From Fimenecus sp045532175 (lineage in GTDB: Bacteria; Bacillota; Clostridia; Oscillospirales; Acutalibacteraceae), in the NCBI GenBank assembly GCA_045532175.1, contig JAZSFK010000011.1, positions 1 through 11,609 of the forward strand: a stretch of DNA of 11,609 bases, written 5' to 3'. Position 1 is the first letter of the stretch; each line of letters begins with the position of its first letter. The notes beneath the pieces were generated by a model. The model was not told the origin of the DNA and did not search any database. It saw only the letters and a list, made by a program, of their open reading frames with translations. Positions 1 to 5,619 of this stretch are shown piece by piece. Position numbers and translations under genes: made by a program.

Positions 1-808
1 GAAGTGTACGGCCTGTACCGCCACCAGATGCAACTGAGAAGTATTTAACGTTGTTTTCCATAGCCCATTTCTTGTAGGTACCAGCAACTGGGTGTTGGAA
101 ACGAGTTGGGTTAGTTGAGTTACCTGTGATAGATACGTCAACTTGTTCTTTACGCATAATTGCTACGCCTTCGTTTACATCGTTTGAACCATAGCAACGA
201 ACTTTAGCTCTTTCACCATTTGAATAAGCTGTTTCATTAACGATTTTGAGTTCATCTGTGTAATAATCATAATCTGTTTCAACATATGTGAAACCGTTGA
301 TTCTTGAAATAATCATAGCAGCGTCTTTACCAAGACCGTTAAGGATAACACGAAGAGGTTCTTTACGAACTTTGTTAGCTGTCTTTGCGATACCGATAGC
401 ACCTTCAGCAGCAGCAAATGATTCGTGACCTGCAACGAATGCGAAACACTTTGTTTCTTCTTTAAGAAGCATTGCGCCAAGGTTACCGTGGCCAAGGCCA
501 ACGTCTCTCTGCTCAGCAACTGAGCCGGGGATACAGAAAGCCTGAAGACCCTTACCGATAACTGCAGCAGCTTCAGAAGCAGTTTTTACACCTGATTTAA
601 GTGCAAGTGCAACACCGAGTGTGTAAGCCCAAACAGCATTTTCGAATGCGATTGGCTGAACACCTTTAACGATGCCTTCAACATCGATACCTTTTGATTC
701 GCAAAGAGCTTTTGCGTCTTCGAGAGAAGCAATACCGTATTCAGCAAGACATTTCTCGATTTTAGCCATTCTTCTTTCTTTGCCTTCAAATCTTACATCA
801 TTAGCCAT
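1..808 (-). CDS. GGGtGRT-family protein (3' part missing at window edge)
   Basis: The family is named after a glycine-rich motif, and that motif is visible here: the last residues before the window edge read GGGTGRT at about residues 262-268 of the 269 present. To my knowledge the biochemical function of this family is not established. The start ATG at 808 follows a strong GGAGG ribosome binding site (816-821) with 7-9 bases of spacing. The protein begins MANDVRFEGK. The reading frame is open to the edge, so the C-terminus (roughly the last 60 residues, if it has the usual family length of about 330) lies outside the window. It follows the IscU-like gene by 18 bases on the same strand with no terminator between, so the two are almost certainly co-transcribed. 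The pairing with an Fe-S scaffold suggests a role connected with iron-sulfur or redox metabolism, but that is inference from position only. Confidence 0.88.
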   Translation of the reverse strand, partial: MANDVRFEGKERRMAKIEKCLAEYGIASLEDAKALCESKGIDVEGIVKGVQPIAFENAVWAYTLGVALALKSGVKTASEAAAVIGKGLQAFCIPGSVAEQRDVGLGHGNLGAMLLKEETKCFAFVAGHESFAAAEGAIGIAKTANKVRKEPLRVILNGLGKDAAMIISRINGFTYVETDYDYYTDELKIVNETAYSNGERAKVRCYGSNDVNEGVAIMRKEQVDVSITGNSTNPTRFQHPVAGTYKKWAMENNVKYFSVASGGGTGRTL

Positions 809-826
809 TTTAGTATCCTCCTTCTC

Positions 827-1522
827 TTATTCTTCTCTTGGGTCAATGTATTTTACAGCATCTGCAAAACGACCATATGAGCCTGTATTGTTCTTAAGAG
901 CAACGTCAGCAGGTGTACCGTGACGGATATCCTCCATCATCTTACCAAGCTTAACGAATTCATAACCGATAACCTGGTCATCAGCGTCAAGAGCCATTCT
1001 TGTGATATAGCCTTCTGCCATTTCCATATAACGAACGCCCTTAACCTTTGTTGAGAACATTGTACCAACCTGTGAACGAAGTCCTTTACCAAGGTCTTCA
1101 AGACCTGCACCAACAACAAGACCGTCTTCTGAGAAAGCAGACTGTGAACGACCGTAAACGAGCTGGAGGAAGATTTCTCTCATAGCTGTGTTGATTGCGT
1201 CACAAACAAGGTCTGTGTTAAGACATTCAAGAAGAGTTTTGCCGGGAAGAATTTCTGCAGCCATAGCAGCTGAGTGAGTCATACCTGAACAACCGAGTGT
1301 TTCAACAAGTGCTTCTTCAACAATACCTTCTTTAATGTTAAGTGTGAGCTTACATGTACCCTGCTGAGGAGCACACCAGCCGATGCCGTGTGAAAAGCCT
1401 GAAATATCTTTGATTTCATAAGCCTTTACCCATTTTCCTTCTTCAGGAATCGGAGCCGGACCGTGGTGAGGACCTTTTGCTACACAGCACATTTTTTCAA
1501 CTTCATGTGAGTAGTGAATCAT
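827..1522 (-). CDS. IscU/NifU-like iron-sulfur cluster assembly scaffold protein
   Basis: The 231-residue protein resembles the NifU N-terminal/IscU scaffold family, on which [Fe-S] clusters are built from cysteine-derived sulfur before transfer to client enzymes in the cytoplasm. Candidate ligand cysteines are C50, C57, C78 (in a LGCSGMTHS segment typical of the fold) and C107, with C12, C13 and C100 as additional cysteines. It is longer than classical IscU (about 130 residues), with extra N- and C-terminal segments seen in the version that accompanies GGGtGRT proteins. The ATG at 1522 follows an AAGGAG site at 1535-1540, with a rather long 12-base spacer. It is the first gene of a two-gene unit with the GGGtGRT gene and is preceded by a near-consensus promoter. 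No cysteine desulfurase gene is in view. The family assignment is fairly secure; the identity of the true cluster ligands is a guess. Confidence 0.85.
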   Translation of the reverse strand: MIHYSHEVEKMCCVAKGPHHGPAPIPEEGKWVKAYEIKDISGFSHGIGWCAPQQGTCKLTLNIKEGIVEEALVETLGCSGMTHSAAMAAEILPGKTLLECLNTDLVCDAINTAMREIFLQLVYGRSQSAFSEDGLVVGAGLEDLGKGLRSQVGTMFSTKVKGVRYMEMAEGYITRMALDADDQVIGYEFVKLGKMMEDIRHGTPADVALKNNTGSYGRFADAVKYIDPREE

Positions 1523-1573
1523 AATAAATGAAAACTCCTTTCATATTTTAACGGAATAATTCCTATCCTGTAA

Positions 1574-1602
1574 ATTATACAATTACTTGTCCGAATTTTC
1601 AA
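1574..1602 (-). promoter_or_regulatory. Promoter of the IscU-like / GGGtGRT operon
   Basis: Read on the minus strand, TTGAAA (1597-1602) and a perfect TATAAT (1574-1579) are separated by exactly 17 bases. The predicted start of transcription, near 1567, leaves a leader of about 45 bases before the ATG at 1522. I saw no IscR-like or other operator that I could name. Confidence 0.7.
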
Positions 1603-1684
1603 TAGTAAATTTGACAAAAGATTGACAATGAAAACAAAAATTATAGTCATAATTGTATTATAAACAAATTTTCCATAATTACAC

Positions 1685-1717
1685 AAAAACAGGACACTGA
1701 AAATAACCAGTGTCCCG
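1685..1717 (-). terminator. Rho-independent terminator of the lipoprotein gene
   Basis: Bases 1692-1699 (GGACACTG) pair with 1708-1715 (CAGTGTCC) around an 8-base loop, and the stem can extend by a G-U and a C-G pair. On the minus strand the hairpin is followed by a TGTTTTTG tract. It lies about 27 bases beyond the lipoprotein stop codon. Confidence 0.8.
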
Positions 1718-1743
1718 TGTATTGCTGTTTTGATTTCATCACA

Positions 1744-2205
1744 TTATTGAATGCTTTCATAAAAATAAATTGAATAACCTTCAATAGAGACAATCAAGGT
1801 GTATTCGCTGTTTCCGTTTTCATTGACTGTCTTGCTTACCTCTGCCAAGCCAACTGCAACATCATTCTCTTGTATGAGATATTTTATGTCATAAGTGAAT
1901 GCTTCCGTAGTCTTTTCTCTTTCCCAGCATTCAAGCGCAAAAGTTTCCTGTGTTGCATTGTTTGAAATTACAAACACGCCACCTTTGGCACTGTTCCAAA
2001 GGTCAAGAACTTCTGCTCCTTCATACAAAGCCTTATTGTCTGCATTACAATACACTATTTCTCCGTCACTGTTCTGAACATATTTAAAACTCCATGTGTG
2101 ATTATATATGGACAATTCCTCTTTGGAAGAGTTACAGCTACATAACAGCATTAGACTTACTATTGACAAAATAATTGCAATTGCCTTTTTTGAGAGCTTA
2201 AACAT
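1744..2205 (-). CDS. Small predicted lipoprotein of unknown function
   Basis: The protein has 153 residues and begins MFKLSKKAIAIILS. Lysines at 3, 6 and 7 are followed by a hydrophobic stretch (about 8-21) and a lipobox-like LLCSC, so signal peptidase II cleavage before C24 and lipid anchoring on the outer face of the membrane are predicted. The mature part contains aromatic residues, with a W near the start in an NHTWSF segment, and looks like a small beta-rich extracytoplasmic domain. I do not recognise a family. The start was chosen at ATG 2205 because GGAG at 2215-2218 sits 9 bases upstream; a TTG 15 bases further up (2220) overlaps that site and was rejected. It has its own promoter and terminator, so it is a single-gene unit. 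Confidence 0.8.
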   Translation of the reverse strand: MFKLSKKAIAIILSIVSLMLLCSCNSSKEELSIYNHTWSFKYVQNSDGEIVYCNADNKALYEGAEVLDLWNSAKGGVFVISNNATQETFALECWEREKTTEAFTYDIKYLIQENDVAVGLAEVSKTVNENGNSEYTLIVSIEGYSIYFYESIQ

Positions 2206-2242
2206 ACCAATCAACTCCAAGCCTTGAACTTTTTATATGCTA

Positions 2243-2271
2243 AATATAACATTTTTACAATTGAATGTCAA
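2243..2271 (-). promoter_or_regulatory. Strong promoter of the lipoprotein gene
   Basis: On the minus strand a consensus TTGACA (2266-2271) is followed after 17 bases by TATATT (2243-2248), which is preceded by TGT, an extended -10 element. The -35 box lies directly beside the T-tract of the neighbouring terminator, so the two units are packed without spare sequence. Confidence 0.75.
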
Positions 2272-2272
2272 T

Positions 2273-2303
2273 AAAAAAGGGACACTGCCAAGTGCCCCCT
2301 TTT
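2273..2303 (-). terminator. Rho-independent terminator of the zinc-ribbon gene
   Basis: Bases 2279-2286 (GGGACACT) pair with 2291-2298 (AGTGCCCC, one G-U pair) around the 4-base loop GCCA. Read on the minus strand, the hairpin is followed by TTTTTTATT. It begins about 13 bases after the stop codon of the zinc-ribbon gene. The stem core is nearly the same as that of the terminator at 1692-1715. Confidence 0.85.
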
Positions 2304-2315
2304 GTTGTTTATGTC

Positions 2316-2822
2316 TTATTTTAAGAAGCTAAGACTTCTGATGATTGCAGGTTCCTTGGCTTTACCTCCGCAAACCTGGAAGAAGCAAATGTACTCAACA
2401 ACAGTAAGTGCAATCATTAAGATAAGTGCAGCAATCGGAATAATAATTGTCCAGCAAAGAAGTGCTGCGATTACCGGCAATAATGTATTGACAACTACAA
2501 TTTTAAGAGCCTGGCGCACATGGAATGCTGCATAGGGTGAGTCATTACCGACCAAAAGTGCGATAATGATACCAACTGCGCCCAAGAGATACACTAACAT
2601 TGCAATAACCTTGTTGTCAGAAATATCTTTTGCATCAAATTCTGCTGTGTGGTCGTATGAGGGAGTTGGGTTTGGCGTATAGTTAGGAACATAGTTCGGA
2701 GCAAAAGCCTGTGGAGCAGGTGCATTTGCACCGCTTGGCTGTGCTACTACTCTGTTTCCGCAATTCGCACAAAATTCTACCTCATCATTAAATGTGTTAT
2801 TACATACAGGACATACCTTCAT
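2316..2822 (-). CDS. Zinc-ribbon membrane protein (DUF4870/Tic20-like C-terminal part)
   Basis: The 168-residue protein has three parts. Residues 4-21 form a zinc ribbon with two CxxC pairs (C4, C7, C18, C21). Residues 28-56 are a low-complexity proline- and asparagine-rich linker. Residues 72-150 are hydrophobic and hold three or so predicted membrane helices, with a FHVRQALK segment between the first two that resembles the FHaRQ motif of DUF4870/Tic20-like proteins. Topology would place the zinc ribbon in the cytoplasm; function is unknown. The start at ATG 2822 is supported by a GAGGAGGG site just upstream. An in-frame ATG 60 bases earlier (2882) lies upstream of the promoter -10 box and so is unlikely to be transcribed. 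The gene is monocistronic, with its own promoter and terminator. Confidence 0.83.
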   Translation of the reverse strand: MKVCPVCNNTFNDEVEFCANCGNRVVAQPSGANAPAPQAFAPNYVPNYTPNPTPSYDHTAEFDAKDISDNKVIAMLVYLLGAVGIIIALLVGNDSPYAAFHVRQALKIVVVNTLLPVIAALLCWTIIIPIAALILMIALTVVEYICFFQVCGGKAKEPAIIRSLSFLK

Positions 2823-2850
2823 AATAACCCTCCTCTTTTTATTTTTAAAA

Positions 2851-2879
2851 ATTATATGACTTTTTTCTTGCTTTTTCAA
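2851..2879 (-). promoter_or_regulatory. Promoter of the zinc-ribbon gene
   Basis: On the minus strand, TTGAAA (2874-2879) and TATAAT (2851-2856) are 17 bases apart. The predicted transcript start, near 2844, gives a leader of about 22 bases that includes the ribosome binding site. This fixes the gene start at 2822. Confidence 0.75.
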
Positions 2880-2885
2880 CACCTG

Positions 2886-2913
2886 TTGACAATTTTTTCA
2901 ACAAAAATATAAG
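2886..2913 (+). promoter_or_regulatory. Possible plus-strand promoter with no immediate gene
   Basis: TTGACA (2886-2891) and TATAAG (2908-2913) are separated by 16 bases. The first plus-strand gene lies more than 220 bases downstream, so this could be a distal promoter of the restriction-modification operon, the promoter of an unannotated small RNA, or a chance match in AT-rich DNA. No other gene was seen between 2914 and 3068. Confidence 0.3.
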
Positions 2914-3068
2914 CGCTTTTGTTTTGTTGTCTTTATTCTAACAATTAGATTTTTTATTTTGTAAGCTGCGTTTTACCTGCATTTTTTTCAAAAAAATTCC
3001 ATAAAAGTGCAGAAAAGGGTAATTCTAAAGAAAACATTAAAAACTCACAGCATCTTTCTACTTTAGCA

Positions 3069-3092
3069 TTTTGGCGTTTTGGCGTTTTGGCG
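3069..3092 (+). repeat. Three tandem TTTTGGCG octamers, candidate RHH operator
   Basis: Perfect copies lie at 3069-3076, 3077-3084 and 3085-3092, and the last one touches the -35 hexamer at 3093. RHH proteins such as CopG and omega bind as dimers in the major groove, and omega in particular uses short tandem repeats of 7-8 bases. A gene for an RHH protein starts only 48 bases downstream, so this array is a natural candidate operator for self-regulation. Relative to the predicted transcript start near 3128 the array spans about -59 to -36, a position compatible with activation as well as repression. The role is inferred; the repeat itself is seen directly. Confidence 0.7.
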
Positions 3093-3121
3093 TTGACTTT
3101 CGTCGAAGCCTATGTTACAAT
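3093..3121 (+). promoter_or_regulatory. Promoter of the RHH-methyltransferase operon
   Basis: TTGACT (3093-3098) and TACAAT (3116-3121) are 17 bases apart, and TGT before the -10 makes it an extended -10 promoter. A 9-base dyad TTCGTCGAA (3099-3107) lies in the spacer and might be a second regulatory site. The predicted transcript start near 3128 falls at the first base of the GAGGTGAT ribosome binding site, leaving a leader of only about 12 bases. Confidence 0.75.
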
Positions 3122-3139
3122 TTATATGAGGTGATATAA

Positions 3140-3298
3140 TTGAAGGACCCTAGAATCAGCGTTAGACTTACTAAAGAACAGCATGAACAGTTAAAAATAT
3201 TAGTTATTAAGAGAAACACCAATATCAACAACTTTTTATTAGAATACATAATCAAAGAAATAGAGAAGGAAAATGGCAATGAAACAGATAAAAAGTGA
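3140..3298 (+). CDS. Small ribbon-helix-helix protein, likely controller of the R-M operon
   Basis: This 52-residue protein begins MKDPRISVRLTKEQ. The segment R5-L10 (RISVRL) is a typical RHH beta strand, followed by helix A (about 11-25) and helix B (about 28-43, beginning NINNFLLEY), as in CopG/Arc/MetJ-type DNA-binding proteins. Such proteins dimerise through the strand and contact DNA with it. The start is TTG at 3140: GAGGTGAT at 3128-3135 is correctly spaced, a TAA closes the frame just upstream, and no better start follows. The last 20 bases overlap the first methyltransferase gene, so translation is probably coupled. Its place at the head of an R-M operon and beside tandem repeats suggests a controller role like that of C proteins, which are usually helix-turn-helix rather than RHH. 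An antitoxin-like role is the alternative, but no toxin gene is present. Confidence 0.8.
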   Translation: MKDPRISVRLTKEQHEQLKILVIKRNTNINNFLLEYIIKEIEKENGNETDKK

Positions 3299-4475
3299 AT
3301 TTCCTACCCTTAATGCCGTTTCTTTATTTGCTAATGTTGGTGTTGCAGAAGCATATTTTGATGAAGTCGGTGTTAATGTTGTTGTTGCAAATGAAATCGA
3401 CCCAGAAAGAGCTCGTTTCTATAACCACTTATATCCCGCAACAGATATGGTTGTAGGCGATATTACAAACAAATCAATACAAGACAAAATTGTGTCAAAA
3501 TCGATAACCAACAATGCAGAATTATTGATTGCAACACCACCTTGTCAAGGTATGAGTACGGCAGGGAAAAAGGAAGAGTTTGACCCAAGAAACAGTTTAA
3601 TTTGTTGCGCTGTAGAAATAATCAAAAGATTAAAACCGAAGTTTGTAATGCTAGAAAATGTTCCAGAACAATTACTAACAAGAGTTAGGGTTAATGACGA
3701 ACTATTGCTTATACCAGATTATTTACACCAGCAGTTAGGGGATAACTATTTTTTTGCCGATGAGGTTGTTATAGATACTTCTAACTATGGCATTCCACAA
3801 TCAAGACAGCGAGCAATTTTTCTCCTTACAAGAAAAGATGTTGGATTTATCTGGCAAATGCCCTGCAAATTGTCTAAAAAGGTAACTATGAAGGATGCTA
3901 TAGGTGATTTACCTATACTTGACCCTTATATTAGAGATATCGGTTATTCTGATATGCTTAAATTCTTTCCTCATTTCGAGGAAAGAAAAAAGGAAGCTCT
4001 TGAAATTTCCAAGTGGCACTATCCACCCACACATATTTATCGCCAAGTATATTCGCTAATGCACACACCTTCAGGACAAACAGCCTTCAATAACAGCGAA
4101 GAATTCAGACCAAAAAAAGCAGACGGAACATTTGTGAAAGGATTCAAAAACACTTACAAAAGACAAGAATGGGACAAACCAGCCTGTACAATAACCATGT
4201 ACAATAGGACAATTGGTTCTCAGAATAATGTACATCCTGGAAGACCCATTGGAGTTGACAACGACGGTAATCAATTGTATTCTGATGCGCGTGTATTAAC
4301 CGTCTATGAAATAATGATAATTATGTCATTACCTAAAAATTGGGACATTCCTGAATGGGCATCAGAAAGTTTTATACGGTCTGTCATCGGTGAAGGAATA
4401 CCCCCTCTAATGACTAAGAAAATAATTGAGGTTTTACAAAATGAGCAAGCTAAAAGGTGTTTCGCTGTTTGCTAA
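3279..4475 (+). CDS. DNA cytosine-5 methyltransferase, first of a tandem pair
   Basis: This 398-residue enzyme should transfer a methyl group from S-adenosylmethionine to C5 of cytosine within a specific DNA site. Visible family motifs are motif I as LFANVG (16-21, normally FAGxGG), motif IV TPPCQG with catalytic C89, ENV of motif VI (126-128), QSRQR of motif VIII (174-178), and GEGIPP as motif X (371-376). The variable region between about 240 and 300 would be the target recognition domain. The start at ATG 3279 has AAGGA 8 bases upstream; an ATG at 3273 in the same frame has only 2 bases of spacing. It overlaps the RHH gene by 20 bases and the second methyltransferase by 35. Its final 11 residues are read from the start of the next gene in another frame, so the tail may be functionally irrelevant. 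Codon use is AT-rich. Target sequence unknown. Confidence 0.92.
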   Translation: MKQIKSEFPTLNAVSLFANVGVAEAYFDEVGVNVVVANEIDPERARFYNHLYPATDMVVGDITNKSIQDKIVSKSITNNAELLIATPPCQGMSTAGKKEEFDPRNSLICCAVEIIKRLKPKFVMLENVPEQLLTRVRVNDELLLIPDYLHQQLGDNYFFADEVVIDTSNYGIPQSRQRAIFLLTRKDVGFIWQMPCKLSKKVTMKDAIGDLPILDPYIRDIGYSDMLKFFPHFEERKKEALEISKWHYPPTHIYRQVYSLMHTPSGQTAFNNSEEFRPKKADGTFVKGFKNTYKRQEWDKPACTITMYNRTIGSQNNVHPGRPIGVDNDGNQLYSDARVLTVYEIMIIMSLPKNWDIPEWASESFIRSVIGEGIPPLMTKKIIEVLQNEQAKRCFAVC

Positions 4476-5589
4476 TGTAGGAATAGCGGAAACATATTTA
4501 AAGGAAATTGGTATAGATATTGTTGTCGCCAACGAGTTAATTGAGCAACGAGCTAAATTTTATAAACACCTATATCCTAGTGCTGATATGGTTGTTGGTG
4601 ATATAACTACCGATGAAATTTTTGATGTAATCGTTAAAAAAAGCCGTGAGCAAAATGTAGATTTTCTCATTGCTACACCGCCTTGTCAAGGTATGAGTCT
4701 GGCAGGTAAAATGGATAATGCTGACCCTCGAAACAGTTTAATTTACTATGCTGTAAAGGCAATAAAAGCATTAAATCCTAAATATATACTTATTGAAAAT
4801 GTACCACAACAACTTAAAACAACTGTATTATACAATGGGGAAATGATACCAATCCCACAATACCTAAGGAAAGAACTGCAAGACAAATATAATTTTGCTA
4901 AAAACAGTTTAATTTGTGCTAAAGATTTTGATGTTCCCCAAATGAGAAAACGCAACATTACCTTGTTGTCGCGTAAGGATATGGATTATGTGTGGGAACT
5001 TCCGTCAAAACCACATAAAGAAATTACACTCAAAGAGGCTATTGGCGATTTGCCTTCAATTGACCCAATACTAAGAGAAGGTATTGATGAAACCTTGAAA
5101 ATTTTTCCAGATTTCTACAAAAAGAAAGAAGAAGCTCTTAAGGTTTCAAAGTGGCATTTTCCACCAACTCATGCTAGAAAGCACGTGTTAAGTTTAATGC
5201 ACACCCCAAGCGGATGTTCTGCAACAGAAAATAAAATTCATTATCCCAAAAAAGATAATGGACAACGAGTAAACGGTCATTATAACACCTACAGAAGATT
5301 TGATTGGAACAAACCAGCAAGAACCATTACACAAAATAGTGGTGTCATTTCTTCTCTCTGTTGCGTGCATCCAGGACATCTTGTTTTTGATGACGGAAAT
5401 GAAGAAACGAGAATCTACTCAGACCCACGTTGTCTTTCGATTTACGAATTGCTTATTGTAACATCGTTGCCAAAAAACTGGAACATTCCTGATTGGGCAG
5501 ACGAAAGATTAATTCGCTCTGTAATTGGCGAAGGTGTTCCTCCAATGCTTATTAAAAATATTGCACTTGAATTAACAACAAACATATAG
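4441..5589 (+). CDS. DNA cytosine-5 methyltransferase, second of a tandem pair
   Basis: This 382-residue protein aligns with the preceding enzyme over its full length, so the pair arose by duplication. It has motif I LFANVG (9-14), TPPCQG with catalytic C82, ENV (119-121), QMRKR (167-171) and GEGVPP (363-368). Shared segments include the VVGDIT, SLMHTPSG and SLPKNW stretches; the two differ most in the region between motifs VIII and IX, where target recognition lies (about residues 240-300). ATG 4441 has GAGG 9 bases upstream (4428-4431); a TTG at 4426 overlaps that site and was rejected. The gene starts inside the previous gene in a different frame, which implies coupled translation. Two methyltransferases in one system usually protect the two strands of an asymmetric target or two related sites. 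Transcription should end at the hairpin directly after the stop. Confidence 0.92.
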   Translation: MSKLKGVSLFANVGIAETYLKEIGIDIVVANELIEQRAKFYKHLYPSADMVVGDITTDEIFDVIVKKSREQNVDFLIATPPCQGMSLAGKMDNADPRNSLIYYAVKAIKALNPKYILIENVPQQLKTTVLYNGEMIPIPQYLRKELQDKYNFAKNSLICAKDFDVPQMRKRNITLLSRKDMDYVWELPSKPHKEITLKEAIGDLPSIDPILREGIDETLKIFPDFYKKKEEALKVSKWHFPPTHARKHVLSLMHTPSGCSATENKIHYPKKDNGQRVNGHYNTYRRFDWNKPARTITQNSGVISSLCCVHPGHLVFDDGNEETRIYSDPRCLSIYELLIVTSLPKNWNIPDWADERLIRSVIGEGVPPMLIKNIALELTTNI

Positions 5590-5617
5590 AAAAGGATGGA
5601 GACCGCTCCATCCTTTT
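5590..5617. terminator. Bidirectional terminator between the methyltransferase operon and the HNH gene
   Basis: GGATGGAG (5594-5601) and CTCCATCC (5606-5613) form a perfect 8-bp stem around ACCG, flanked by AAAA on the left and TTTTT on the right, so it can act for both strands. It fills nearly the whole 30-base gap between two convergent stop codons. Confidence 0.9.
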
Positions 5618-5619
5618 TC

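Noticed and set aside
2823..2882. An upstream in-frame ATG that would add 20 residues to the zinc-ribbon protein
   Set aside because: It precedes the predicted transcript start, and the zinc ribbon begins naturally at the ATG with the GAGGAGGG site.
2977..3012. CTGCA/TGCAG inverted repeat with poly-T and poly-A between
   Set aside because: Only five strong pairs, an unpaired base in the extension, and no T-tract after it; probably chance in AT-rich DNA.
3069..3092. The tandem octamers as a CRISPR-like or phase-variation repeat
   Set aside because: There are no spacers, the copies are directly adjacent, and the tract is outside any coding frame; an operator beside the promoter is the better reading, although length variation altering expression cannot be excluded.
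3140..3298. RHH protein as the antitoxin of a toxin-antitoxin pair
   Set aside because: The next gene is a full DNA methyltransferase overlapping it, and no small toxin gene is seen on either side.
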